Shown: positions 1 through 7,058 of the stretch, piece after piece
Position numbering within the stretch: the first letter of the stretch is position 1
Layout of the letters: each line of letters opens with the position of its first letter
Source: a virus
Virus record (IMG/VR): IMGVR_UViG_3300005842_000021
Span: 1-43,429 of that record
Length of the DNA: 43,429 bases
Strand: one strand, 5' to 3'
Notes under the pieces: model-generated
The model's input: only the letters and a program-made list of their open reading frames with translations
Databases searched by the model: none
Told to the model about the DNA's origin: nothing
Made by a program: the position numbers and the translations under genes

Positions 1-8
1 ATGAGAGA

Positions 9-35
9 GGGGGGTCTAATTTTCGAAGACCCCTC
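9..35. terminator. Hairpin at the end of the leftward transcription unit
   Basis: GGGGTCT (11-17) pairs with AGACCCC (27-33) around a 9-nt loop, and outer G residues extend the stem slightly. It lies just past the stop of the last gene, where the long leftward unit should end. The T-run on the minus strand is poor (TCTCTCAT), so it may be a processing or protective 3' hairpin rather than a strong intrinsic terminator. Confidence 0.55.
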
Positions 36-53
36 CCCCCTGTCAACAAATTC

Positions 54-296
54 CTAATCATCTTGAACTTCTATCTTCCGATAGATGCCAAGCACATTCT
101 CATTTACAATCTCATCAATTGCACTCTCTATCGCTGCATCCTGGTCAGCCAAGGACAGGTCGTCTGAAGTTTTGATGATGCGAGCGAGGAGGCCCGAGCT
201 GTGATAGCCAGCTGCTTCATCAAAAGCAAACCACTCATCAAAGTTAGTGAAAGGATTGAAGGGATTGTCGACAGTCGTCAGCATGTGTAGTGTCAT
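54..296 (-). CDS. Small acidic protein downstream of the RNA-polymerase-like gene (unknown function)
   Basis: 80 residues, acidic and soluble, with no signal or membrane segment. The N-terminal half is rich in aromatic residues (NPFNPFTNFDEWFAF near residues 11-25). The C-terminal half looks helical (ADQDAAIESAIDEIV). The ATG at 296 has a strong ribosome site (AGGAGGGATT). It is the last gene of the leftward operon and begins 8 bp after the RNA-polymerase-like gene. Similar short proteins with a DNPF.PF..FDEW start are remembered from Gram-positive phages, but no function is known to me. Its fixed place behind the polymerase gene makes an accessory or inhibitor subunit possible; that is inference only. 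Confidence 0.85.
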   Translation of the reverse strand: MTLHMLTTVDNPFNPFTNFDEWFAFDEAAGYHSSGLLARIIKTSDDLSLADQDAAIESAIDEIVNENVLGIYRKIEVQDD

Positions 297-304
297 AATC
301 CCTC

Positions 305-2953
305 CTACTTCAGTCCTTCTTTAAGAGTAGTTAGTGACACACCTAGTTGTGCTGCCACCTCTGCTTGAGTGAAGCCAGATGCTAGCATAGATAGGGCCCT
401 TTGTTTCTTTGCGCTAGTCATCTCAAGTCGAGACTTAGGTGTCGCTAGATGCTTGACCCTGTCCAAATCAGCATGAGTTAAAATCTGATTGAGTTTGTGA
501 TTGGTAATGGCTCCTGCCTGGATAGCTTCCCATTCAGACTCGGTTATTTCAATACGTTCTTTCTTAGCCCCGGTTCTTGTACGAGCCTCAGCTAGAGCTT
601 GAGATTTCACTCTCTTGAGGTCGGCGGGGTCCATATCGGGGTTTGCTTGCCTCTTTAGGGAGACTATGGCGTTTGCTAGGACCTGGGCGTTTCTTTCAAG
701 AGGTGCGTTTCTCAAAGCAAGATTCAACTTAGCATTGAGGGAGGCTACTTGCTTTGCATAGGCGATCTTTGCAGCAGGGGAGTAAACAACAGACTTAGTA
801 TTTACCGATGCTTTCCTTGCCTGATTAGCAAGAGCTTTCAGTTTATTAGAATGATCAGCATAGATGGATTCGATCTTAGTTCCAGAAGAAAGAGAGTGTG
901 CATCCTCCGTCTCTGCTAACTTCTTAGATCTCTCCTTAACTACAACAAGCTTGCCTTCTTTGTTAACAAACTGTCGGCCAGTCGGCTCAAATACTTTCTT
1001 TCCAGTAACCCTGTCTATTGGTCCGCCTTTAGCAGCAGACCTAGGCTTCTGCTCAGGTATGTCGATCCTAGACTTAGCTCTCGAGATCAGAGTCTTAGCA
1101 CCAGCATCAACACCACCTTGGTACTTCAACTTCAATTGGGGAATTCCATTGTCAATGGATGATTGTTTCCAATTGAGGCCATGCTTTTCAGCATCGATAA
1201 CAACCATCGAATGACGAACAGCTCGAGCAAGTTCATTAGGGTTAGCACCACGAATAGTCATGTCTGTGATTAGATTAGAGACGTCTCCCATTGCGATAGC
1301 CTTCTCGCGAGGAGTCATCTTATGCATACCGTCATAGCCAGGGTAAGAAGACTGAGGATCAAAGTCTTTCAAGCCAGCTAAGGCAGGAGCAGTCTTAATC
1401 TTACCATGATTGTTTGGTATCACGATCACAGTATCGCCATCGAAGTCAGCACCCGATAGCCGAGCGGCAACTTTACTATTAATTCCAATGGCGTTAGGTG
1501 CATTGCCTAATGTCTGTCGTGCTTCTCTATTCTTATTGTTGACAGTCAATTCCGGAAGTTCAAACTTACCACCATGTGGGTGACGAATCAAAACCACTCT
1601 TTCGCCATTGTTATAGTTAGGCGCATAGACTTCATTATCCTTCAATGAATTAATGGGAAGGATAACATGCGACTTCTGGCGAGGTAGAGCAGCAGCCTTT
1701 AGATGGACTGCTGATGAATCAGCATCATCAGCAAAGGCATCGAGAAGTCTTCGCTTAACCGCAGGATTCGTAAGAGCCATGATCTCGTCAAGCTCACGCT
1801 GCTTACGATCATACGTCATGTCAAGTTGAGACTTCGCTAGGCTGGGGCTTTGCTTCGACAAGAACTGAGAAGACAAAGTCTTGGACCAACGTTCCCAGTC
1901 TGCTTCCTCATTGACTAGGTTCATGGCAGAAGTTACTTTGTGGTTCCCATGCTTGTCAGGCTCAGTGATTTGACGAATCACCGCACCAAAGGGATTATCT
2001 GGATCTGAACTCAATGGTTTGAATGCGTCTAGTTTATTGCCTGTGTTGTGCTTACTCGTATTCACTACAAGATCTACGCCTGGAGGAAGATCGCTCTTAT
2101 AGGTGGCCATACCTTTAATGTAGTGAGTTTTATCTACGGCGATACGAACCTGAGCGTACTGATTGCTACCCAGAGAAAGATCTTTAATCCCTGGGCGAAC
2201 ATAAATTACACCATCAGCTTCTTTGCCGCCGTCTTCACCATAGCGAACTTGGATCCTTTTTGAGTTAACCGAAATGGGTGGGTGAATGCCGAAGTAACTA
2301 CGACCGCCATCATCAGATACCTGAGTAACTGATTTGATTTCATTTCGATTCCTGAATACTTCGCCATAAGGAGTTCCAGGAGCAGCAAGAACTTTGACTG
2401 TAGTTTGCTTTCCAGTGCCTAGTTGTGGCACCTTAACATAATGAACAGTGTAGCCTTCTTCTTGAAGACGAGCAACTGCGGTTCTTACCTTAGTGTCACT
2501 CACTCCAAGATGATGCTCGATACCTACACCAACATCGACATACTTTTTCTCTGCTACTTGATCCTTCAACATGTTCGCTGTAGATTCAAGAATATCTGCT
2601 TTGTCTTTCTGGCCAGGGGCAAGCAAAGCACGAACAGATGATTCATTAAGATTCATCCTCTTGCCAATAGCCACGTTTCCGTAACCCTTATCTTTCAGTC
2701 GCTGAGCCATACCAATAAGCTCTTGACGCTGTTGGTTTTTGGCAATCGACTTGGCCGCTCGAAGTTGAGTAGTAGTTATACCGAATCCAGAAGCGATATC
2801 AGTCTCACTCATACCCTCACGACGAAGACCGTCGACAGTGTCAAGGAAACTCTTATTTCTGGTACTTTGATTTCCACCAGATCCCCACGGGTAGCGACCG
2901 GAACGTCGCAGAATTCCATAGTGCGCGAGATAGTCTTCCTCGCTAATGATCAC
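305..2953 (-). CDS. Single-chain RNA-polymerase-like protein (YonO/QDE-1 type double-psi beta-barrels) with HTH segments and a HYG..WG N-terminal tag
   Basis: 882 residues. The catalytic loop ADFDGD (502-507) matches the Mg-binding NADFDGD of RNA polymerase beta-prime. It is preceded by VVLIRHPHGG (453-462), equivalent to the beta-prime LNRxPxLH segment. Upstream, AVDKTHYIKGM (272-282) followed by VDLVVN (293-298) resembles the beta-subunit barrel with its two lysines. After the active site, AVRHSMVVIDAEKHG (578-592) resembles the AVDxxKTG region of QDE-1-type RNA polymerases. Helix-turn-helix-like segments lie near residues 37-66, 78-110, 138-165 and 849-880. The first 26 residues contain HYGILRRSGRYPWGSG. 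The start is GTG at 2953 with GGAGGTG upstream, overlapping the nuclease stop as GTGA. The length is close to YonO (roughly 900). Polymerase homology is well supported; template, promoter and timing are not. Confidence 0.85.
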   Translation of the reverse strand: MIISEEDYLAHYGILRRSGRYPWGSGGNQSTRNKSFLDTVDGLRREGMSETDIASGFGITTTQLRAAKSIAKNQQRQELIGMAQRLKDKGYGNVAIGKRMNLNESSVRALLAPGQKDKADILESTANMLKDQVAEKKYVDVGVGIEHHLGVSDTKVRTAVARLQEEGYTVHYVKVPQLGTGKQTTVKVLAAPGTPYGEVFRNRNEIKSVTQVSDDGGRSYFGIHPPISVNSKRIQVRYGEDGGKEADGVIYVRPGIKDLSLGSNQYAQVRIAVDKTHYIKGMATYKSDLPPGVDLVVNTSKHNTGNKLDAFKPLSSDPDNPFGAVIRQITEPDKHGNHKVTSAMNLVNEEADWERWSKTLSSQFLSKQSPSLAKSQLDMTYDRKQRELDEIMALTNPAVKRRLLDAFADDADSSAVHLKAAALPRQKSHVILPINSLKDNEVYAPNYNNGERVVLIRHPHGGKFELPELTVNNKNREARQTLGNAPNAIGINSKVAARLSGADFDGDTVIVIPNNHGKIKTAPALAGLKDFDPQSSYPGYDGMHKMTPREKAIAMGDVSNLITDMTIRGANPNELARAVRHSMVVIDAEKHGLNWKQSSIDNGIPQLKLKYQGGVDAGAKTLISRAKSRIDIPEQKPRSAAKGGPIDRVTGKKVFEPTGRQFVNKEGKLVVVKERSKKLAETEDAHSLSSGTKIESIYADHSNKLKALANQARKASVNTKSVVYSPAAKIAYAKQVASLNAKLNLALRNAPLERNAQVLANAIVSLKRQANPDMDPADLKRVKSQALAEARTRTGAKKERIEITESEWEAIQAGAITNHKLNQILTHADLDRVKHLATPKSRLEMTSAKKQRALSMLASGFTQAEVAAQLGVSLTTLKEGLK

Positions 2954-3510
2954 TGCAACACCTCCGCTCTCATCGCGTTGATCCGCTTGTCAAACATGAC
3001 TATCCGATCCATGATGTGAGTAATCGTATCTGGATCACCATCATAAATTCGGACTTCATCATTCTGGTAGATACGGAATTCCATCTTGATATCGAAAGGA
3101 CGGTGCCGATACTCTAAACAGAAGAAAGCTGCATATACTTCTAGCTGATGAACAGAAGCTTCGGTAAGACCAGACTTGTAGTCATGAATACGAAGCATCA
3201 TTTGACGAAAGCCGATAGTATCCGCAGTTCCATAGGCATTCGGAGAATAAAACAAAAGTTGCTCTGAGCTCATCCGATAACCTATGGCGTCATTCACATA
3301 TAGGTTTAGTGTCTTCTTACTATTTGGTAGACGCTGTCCCAAACGAATTGCCTGATGAGCAAACGCATGAAGCTCAGAACCTCGTTTAGCTGCTTGTGCA
3401 GCCATAAACATTCGATCTAGTTTATCTTCATCATAGTTGATCCAGTGGTAGTTACTAGCGCTGAGAAACGCGTGAGTGCCCACAAGATTCAAATGTCTGT
3501 TGAAGAGCAT
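2950..3510 (-). CDS. Cas4/RecB-like PD-(D/E)XK exonuclease
   Basis: 186 residues from the ATG at 3510, chosen because GGAAG lies 6 bp upstream; the ATG at 3528 has no ribosome site. Visible motifs are ELHAFAH (about 46-52), GTADTIG (94-100), HDYKSG (109-114; the D-x-K catalytic core) and QLEVYAAFF (122-130; RecB-type QxxxY). These define the Cas4/RecB-like branch of PD-(D/E)XK nucleases found next to phage replication genes. The four cysteines of iron-sulfur Cas4 proteins are absent (only Cys131 is seen). The first 56 bp overlap the VRR-NUC gene, and the stop overlaps the polymerase-like start by 4 bp, so the three are translationally coupled. The likely role is end processing of phage recombination or replication intermediates. 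Confidence 0.85.
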   Translation of the reverse strand: MLFNRHLNLVGTHAFLSASNYHWINYDEDKLDRMFMAAQAAKRGSELHAFAHQAIRLGQRLPNSKKTLNLYVNDAIGYRMSSEQLLFYSPNAYGTADTIGFRQMMLRIHDYKSGLTEASVHQLEVYAAFFCLEYRHRPFDIKMEFRIYQNDEVRIYDGDPDTITHIMDRIVMFDKRINAMRAEVLQ

Positions 3511-3772
3511 CGAGAACTTCCGTTTCATTTTCGGGATAAATGAAGGCTGCGAACGACATCGCGTTGAACATATCGACGTAGTAACCTTGGTTTGGCTGTT
3601 CTGGAGCACCCTCATGGGCCTTAACTTCAAGCTTAGCCCACGTTGATCCCCAGAATATAGTCAAATCAAGCGTGCCTTGACGATATCCACTATCAGCCTT
3701 CTCAATGACACAACCAGGAAACAAGTCATACAACTTTGCTATGAGTCGTGCTTGATATTTAGACTCTCTCAT
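3455..3772 (-). CDS. VRR-NUC domain nuclease
   Basis: 105 residues, starting at the ATG at 3772 behind GGTGGGA; an in-frame TTG at 3787 lacks a ribosome site. The single domain follows the VRR-NUC pattern: a leading SKYQARLIAKLY helix, GTLDLTIFW with the acidic metal ligand, and LEVKAHEG with the E-x-K pair. These small phage nucleases belong to the PD-(D/E)XK superfamily and are thought to resolve branched DNA such as Holliday junctions. The gene sits between a NUMOD/HNH-like gene and the Cas4-like nuclease, and its 3' end overlaps the latter by 56 bp. Family assignment is good; the branched-DNA role is by analogy. Confidence 0.82.
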   Translation of the reverse strand: MRESKYQARLIAKLYDLFPGCVIEKADSGYRQGTLDLTIFWGSTWAKLEVKAHEGAPEQPNQGYYVDMFNAMSFAAFIYPENETEVLDALQQTFESCGHSRVSQR

Positions 3773-3817
3773 AACACGTCCCACCAAAAGTAAAAAGGCT
3801 TGTTCTCATCTCTTCTA

Positions 3818-4357
3818 TTATAATCTGCGTTTTCCTGCCGACTTTGTATGTGTTAGTCGGAATCTCTGATAGGTTGGCCAAACTCCCTGAACGTTGTGCT
3901 CTAGATAACGATCGTACATGAGAGCCCATTCAAACACATCCAGTGCTAGCAGTCCAAATTTCACGGCAGCATGCATAGCCGTTCTATATCGACGACCCGT
4001 ATCAACGTCAACTACAGTTTGATCATTAGACCATACTTTGCGAAACTGTTGATGATACTTAACGGCAAACCATCTGGGCCTCCACATAAGGTTAGTGACC
4101 TCGAGGTGGGTCCGGACGCCATCCAGATTGATCGGGGTATCAAATGTCTCAAATATAGGCGGGGGTAGAAAAGCTTCAGCTACGAGCCGAGCTACTGATC
4201 GATTGTGCTGTTCTCCATCTCGAGTGATCCCAACGTAAGCCACACCACCAGAATTAATGAGCCGAACAAGAAGTCTGTCGGTCTCGTCGTTGCGGACTAG
4301 TCCAGTGTTGCTCACCGAATACCCTGGGAAAGGGATGATCGCTTGCCAGATCGTCAT
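3818..4357 (-). CDS. NUMOD4/HNH-like protein with NUMOD1-like C-terminus; HNH centre appears degenerate
   Basis: 179 residues from the ATG at 4357 (a TTG at 4393 is unsupported). The N-terminus, WQAIIPFPGYSVSNTGLVR, is a NUMOD4 motif. The middle, RSVARLVAEAF followed by INLDGVRTHLEVTNLMW, aligns with the HNH homing-endonuclease consensus HxDGxxxNNxxxNLxW. However, the catalytic His is Asn and the first Asn of the pair is Thr. The C-terminal part (VVDVDTGRRYRTAMHAAVKFG) resembles a NUMOD1 DNA-binding element. The protein may therefore bind DNA without cutting. It has no obvious promoter of its own, but a 169-bp non-coding region upstream holds a perfect palindrome and heptamer repeats. It could be a decayed homing gene or a recruited regulator. 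Confidence 0.7.
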   Translation of the reverse strand: MTIWQAIIPFPGYSVSNTGLVRNDETDRLLVRLINSGGVAYVGITRDGEQHNRSVARLVAEAFLPPPIFETFDTPINLDGVRTHLEVTNLMWRPRWFAVKYHQQFRKVWSNDQTVVDVDTGRRYRTAMHAAVKFGLLALDVFEWALMYDRYLEHNVQGVWPTYQRFRLTHTKSAGKRRL

Positions 4358-4526
4358 CGGTGTGATACCTCTTCGTGGGGGTAGTTTTGTCAAATGTCAA
4401 ATGTCAATTCCATTTCAAAACTTTCTGTACACGTACACTTTGTATGTGTTCTATACACATACAAAGTATCATCGCGCGTAGGGTTTAGTTCGAGAACCAC
4501 TTTTGACAAATCGTGGTCAATTTGTC
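4358..4526 (-). promoter_or_regulatory. Non-coding control region with a 13-bp perfect inverted repeat and TGTCAAA repeats
   Basis: This 169-bp gap between the helicase gene and the NUMOD/HNH-like gene contains no gene. Positions 4437-4449 (ACTTTGTATGTGT) are perfectly complementary to 4455-4467 across a 5-nt centre. Near-tandem TGTCAAA heptamers run from 4389 to 4406, and related TTTGACAAA and CAATTTGTC copies lie at 4501-4527. No A- or T-run follows the palindrome on either side, so it looks more like an operator or RNA-structure element than an intrinsic terminator. No convincing -35/-10 pair was found. Confidence 0.6.
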
Positions 4527-5729
4527 CTACTTCCTCTCAAAATTTTTCGGCGTTTTTGGCCATTTTCCTGTCGTTTCTTTTACGAACGCAGATTCGTTGA
4601 AGTTTTTTTTGTGCAAAAGTGCGCGAGAAATCGCAAGATCCATCGAAGAATTTGACAAAAGGGTGTAGTAGAAAAGTTCCAAGTATGGTGTATTGATCCG
4701 ATCGATCCTACCTCGCGCCTGATGCCAGTATTTATACGAATATGGCAACGAGTAGAAAACCATCGCGTTCGTAGACGTACAGTTCCATCCTTCAGCCCCA
4801 GCAGCGTATTGCACAAGATAAACCCAAGAATCAGTTCTCGGAATCGCCTGGTGTTTGTGACCGTTGTACTCCCGGACTTCTACATTTTCCAACCTTCGAA
4901 GCGCCTCGAGCTCGAAGTCGAAGTTGTAAAATACAATAAGACGAGGGTGGACACTCAATAATCTGATAACCTCGCTTAGTCGCGATGAATGTGAGTTTAC
5001 AACCCTCCTCGCCACAAGGAATAGCTCTCCCATGTTCCTCAATGGACGACTCTCGTGCACGTGCCATTTCCTCTTAACCACCTTATTGAACGTTTCTTGA
5101 TCATATTCCACCGACACAGTTTCCTCATGTGCGACGGTTTTGCGTAGGTACGGCATCTCCACCAAGAGCTGATTCCGCAGGCGTACCAAACGCCCGACAC
5201 CAGTGTATCTCTCAACTTTCGGGAATCTACTAAAGGAAGAGTAGACAACGTGGTCACGCTTAAACTCCGTTCTGTTCTTGTAGAACCCGTTAGCTATGAA
5301 GAGCGGAATATAGTCTAACCAGTTGTCTCCGGGAGTGGCACTAAGAAGTATCCATCGGTTGTTAGGCGTAATTCGTAGAAAGTTCTTTGTCCATTCTCCA
5401 TTACCGACAAGGCGTTGCTCATCGAAAATAAAGAACCCCCCGGTAACGTCTCGATATCGACCAAGGTTATTCCAAGAGTCAACTGTAAGTAGTCCCGCAA
5501 CCGTAGCATCTTTTGCTGTTCCGACCCCGAACTTAGCAAATTCTCCAAGCCAGTCAAGCGAGTCCCGCTTCTTGGCTGTAGTGATGACGTAGACATTTTT
5601 AGGTGCTTCTCTCTGCATGTAGTAGGCGACCGCGGTCAATGATTTACCTGTACCCACACCACCCCACAATACTTTTCCATTACGTAGCTTATTCACCGCC
5701 TCCTGTTGGTGCGGATACAGCTGAACCAT
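4527..5729 (-). CDS. SF2 DEAD/SNF2-like helicase
   Basis: 400 residues. Superfamily 2 motifs appear in order: YPHQQEAV (Q-type, 5-12), Walker A GGVGTGKS (23-30), motif II IFDEQR (101-106), SAT (130-132), motif [11 protein letters not shown] (307-316) and motif [10 protein letters not shown] (337-344). The DEQR form and QARGRxDR place it with compact phage SNF2/DEAD-type translocases that follow replication genes. It presumably unwinds DNA or remodels protein-DNA complexes during replication or recombination. The ATG at 5729 has AAGGAGAGG upstream. An intrinsic terminator (5752-5778) lies directly before the ribosome site and no promoter lies between them, so expression probably depends on read-through. 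Confidence 0.9.
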   Translation of the reverse strand: MVQLYPHQQEAVNKLRNGKVLWGGVGTGKSLTAVAYYMQREAPKNVYVITTAKKRDSLDWLGEFAKFGVGTAKDATVAGLLTVDSWNNLGRYRDVTGGFFIFDEQRLVGNGEWTKNFLRITPNNRWILLSATPGDNWLDYIPLFIANGFYKNRTEFKRDHVVYSSFSRFPKVERYTGVGRLVRLRNQLLVEMPYLRKTVAHEETVSVEYDQETFNKVVKRKWHVHESRPLRNMGELFLVARRVVNSHSSRLSEVIRLLSVHPRLIVFYNFDFELEALRRLENVEVREYNGHKHQAIPRTDSWVYLVQYAAGAEGWNCTSTNAMVFYSLPYSYKYWHQARGRIDRINTPYLELFYYTLLSNSSMDLAISRALLHKKNFNESAFVKETTGKWPKTPKNFERK

Positions 5730-5751
5730 TAGATCCTCTCCTTAGATAAAA

Positions 5752-5778
5752 CCTGAGCCCCTGTTACAGGGCTCGAGG
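5752..5778 (-). terminator. Intrinsic terminator (copy 1 of an exact 36-bp repeat)
   Basis: GAGCCC (5755-5760) pairs with GGGCTC (5769-5774), extended by TG/CA, followed on the minus strand by GGTTTTAT. The 36 bp 5746-5781 recur exactly at 17048-17083, with a diverged copy at 19923. It ends the 88-residue cassette and lies right before the helicase ribosome site. Confidence 0.8.
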
Positions 5779-5782
5779 CTTC

Positions 5783-6049
5783 TCATGCGGCCTTACGGCC
5801 TTTGAGTGTGGTACCCTTGGTTTCTTCCTCCGGTTCAGGGAACAGACGAACGTAGGATTGGCGGACATTGTTGGCATTGGTGCTAGCGGCTCCCCAGCCT
5901 TCGTTGAACGAAGCGTGCTTAGCGTCTTCGAGTGCATCTTTGTATTTGCTCTCGAGTACGTCTTTCACTGCTTTGTTCGCAACGAACGCTGTGACGGCGC
6001 CAACGGCGACACCAACAAGTGTTCCGACGACAACTCCTTCGGTCGACAT
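5783..6049 (-). CDS. Small membrane protein (cassette gene, unknown function)
   Basis: 88 residues. Residues 5-27 (GVVVGTLVGVAVGAVTAFVANKA) form a glycine-rich hydrophobic helix at the N-terminus. A charged helical stretch and a polar tail ending GRKAA follow, so a single-pass membrane protein with a soluble C-terminus is likely. It is one of the self-contained cassettes: a promoter-like element at 6071-6100, GAAAGGACG before the ATG, and a terminator at 5752-5778. Small membrane proteins of this kind are common in actinophages. No function is recognised. Confidence 0.85.
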   Translation of the reverse strand: MSTEGVVVGTLVGVAVGAVTAFVANKAVKDVLESKYKDALEDAKHASFNEGWGAASTNANNVRQSYVRLFPEPEEETKGTTLKGRKAA

Positions 6050-6070
6050 GGTCGTCCTTTCGGTAGTAGG

Positions 6071-6100
6071 GTCTCATTAAAGCCCATGTAATCTGTGCGA
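6071..6100 (-). promoter_or_regulatory. Cassette promoter 1
   Basis: Minus strand: TCGCAC, 13 bp, TTTAAT (6081-6076), GAGAC. It drives the 88-residue membrane-protein gene. The ATTACAT spacer segment is shared with several other copies. Confidence 0.8.
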
Positions 6101-6109
6101 AAAAAAAGC

Positions 6110-6136
6110 AAGGCTCTGCAGCTTACACAGAGCCTT
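6110..6136 (-). terminator. Intrinsic terminator of the 86-residue cassette
   Basis: AAGGCTCTG (6110-6118) pairs with CAGAGCCTT (6128-6136), a 9-bp stem. A run of eight A on the plus strand (6100-6107) gives a U-tract on the leftward RNA. The stem matches that at 7352-7378 with a different loop. Confidence 0.9.
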
Positions 6137-6149
6137 ACCTTTTGAGACT

Positions 6150-6410
6150 TTAGTGGTATCCTCCCTTACCTTTGACATTATCGGATAGCGCTAGCATAGC
6201 TTCCTTCAAACGGACAACAAGTCCATCCATCAGATATTGCTGGGTCTGCCGATCCAATACTGGGTGCTCCGTGTGGATTCCGATCATCACATTCAAGAAG
6301 ATGATTCGGGAATACTTGGAGTCCTTCAGTTGGGTCTCGACCAGAAACTCTGGGTAGAACTCATCCAATCCTTCGAGGATCTTCTGCGCAACTAACCTTG
6401 GGCCTGGCAT
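6150..6410 (-). CDS. Hypothetical cassette protein, 86 residues
   Basis: A soluble, mostly helical small protein with an acidic first half (LEGLDEFYPEFL) and a C-terminal helix (LMDGLVVRLKEAMLALS). It has no cysteines, signal peptide or transmembrane segment. I do not recognise the family. It forms a complete monocistronic unit: promoter 6431-6460, GAAAGGAACC ribosome site before the ATG at 6410, and terminator 6110-6136. The context is that of a dispensable early function such as a host-takeover or counter-defence protein; this is inferred from position and organisation only. Confidence 0.8.
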   Translation of the reverse strand: MPGPRLVAQKILEGLDEFYPEFLVETQLKDSKYSRIIFLNVMIGIHTEHPVLDRQTQQYLMDGLVVRLKEAMLALSDNVKGKGGYH

Positions 6411-6430
6411 CGGGGTTCCTTTCTATAGGG

Positions 6431-6460
6431 GTCTCATTATAAGCTATGAAAACCCTGCGA
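6431..6460 (-). promoter_or_regulatory. Cassette promoter 2
   Basis: Minus strand: TCGCAG, 13 bp, perfect TATAAT (6441-6436), GAGACCCCTAT. It drives the 86-residue gene. The preceding terminator ends only about 10 bp upstream. Confidence 0.85.
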
Positions 6461-6469
6461 AGGCAAAAA

Positions 6470-6496
6470 CCAAAGCCCTTGTTTAAGGGGCTCTGG
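6470..6496 (-). terminator. Intrinsic terminator of the 61-residue cassette
   Basis: The AGCCC core (6474-6478) pairs with GGGCT (6488-6492), with TT/AA and flanking CCA/TGG extensions. On the minus strand GGTTTTTGCC follows. It resembles 6766-6788. Confidence 0.85.
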
Positions 6497-6525
6497 CTTG
6501 AGATCTAGTAGGGATCTGATTCCGG

Positions 6526-6711
6526 TCAGCTGTTGTTGTTCTCGACGAGTGTGAGCAGATCACGAAGCACTATAGCTTGACTCCATGTCAATTCGATCCG
6601 GTCGTTGCCTTCTCGGTCAACAACCTTCACTACGACATCATCGTCAGCACTAACGGTGACTAGGGATTCTGCTCCATCCTCGTCTTTCACGACGGCCTGG
6701 GCCTGAATCAT
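6526..6711 (-). CDS. Small cassette protein, member of a window-internal paralogous family
   Basis: 61 residues. The pattern is alternating beta-like segments (VTVSADDDVVVKVVD) followed by a C-terminal helix, LTWSQAIVLRDLLTLVE. The same layout (acidic beta segments, then an aromatic or Thr turn, Glu/Gln-Ala, Leu-Arg, two or three Leu) occurs in the proteins at 19964-20185 and 20323-20526 and more weakly at 10063-10269. This suggests one small fold duplicated across cassettes. The ribosome site is AAAGGAG before the ATG at 6711; promoter 6730-6759; terminator 6470-6496. Function unknown. Confidence 0.8.
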   Translation of the reverse strand: MIQAQAVVKDEDGAESLVTVSADDDVVVKVVDREGNDRIELTWSQAIVLRDLLTLVENNNS

Positions 6712-6729
6712 GGTACTCCTTTCGTAGGG

Positions 6730-6759
6730 GTCTCATAATATGGTGTGTATAACTCGCGA
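6730..6759 (-). promoter_or_regulatory. Cassette promoter 3
   Basis: Minus strand: TCGCGA, 13 bp, TATTAT (6740-6735), GAGACCCC. It drives the 61-residue gene. Confidence 0.8.
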
Positions 6760-6765
6760 AAAGAA

Positions 6766-6788
6766 AGAGCCCTTGTTTAAGGGGCTCT
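6766..6788 (-). terminator. Intrinsic terminator of the 71-residue cassette
   Basis: AGAGCCC (6766-6772) pairs with GGGCTCT (6782-6788), then TTCTTTTCGC on the minus strand. It abuts the upstream element of cassette promoter 3. Confidence 0.85.
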
Positions 6789-6792
6789 AATC

Positions 6793-7008
6793 CTATAGCC
6801 AGATGCGAGTGAGTCGATTGACGACAATCTCATATACTTCATTAGCATTCCGCATTGCCTTGTCCCACAGTTTCCCCGAAACGTTCCAATTCTCAAGTCT
6901 ACGGATGTAGAAGTTGATCCATATGACTCTGATGGTCAGTTTCGTGGGACCGTGGTAAGCAAGGTTTCTGGTGACTACTCGAAGATACTCGACTTCGGGC
7001 GTACTCAT
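6793..7008 (-). CDS. Hypothetical cassette protein, 71 residues
   Basis: The start is set at the ATG at 7008 because GAAAGGATTCGAA is correctly placed before it; the in-frame ATG at 7023 overlaps that ribosome site. It is a basic, tryptophan-rich helical protein (IRVIWINFYIRRLENW, then GKLWDKAMRNANEVYEIVVNRLTRIWL). Its amphipathic segments are not long enough to be clear membrane spans. No family is recognised. The basic character and repeated Arg-Leu pairs would fit a small protein that binds nucleic acid or a host protein, without further support. Promoter 7028-7057, terminator 6766-6788. Confidence 0.8.
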   Translation of the reverse strand: MSTPEVEYLRVVTRNLAYHGPTKLTIRVIWINFYIRRLENWNVSGKLWDKAMRNANEVYEIVVNRLTRIWL

Positions 7009-7027
7009 TTCGAATCCTTTCATAGGG

Positions 7028-7057
7028 GTCTCACTATATGCTATGCTTTATTCGCGA
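7028..7057 (-). promoter_or_regulatory. Cassette promoter 4
   Basis: Minus strand: TCGCGA, 13 bp, TATAGT (7038-7033), GAGACCCC. Its upstream end is 2 bp from the 3' end of tRNA-like RNA 1. Confidence 0.8.
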
Positions 7058-7058
7058 G

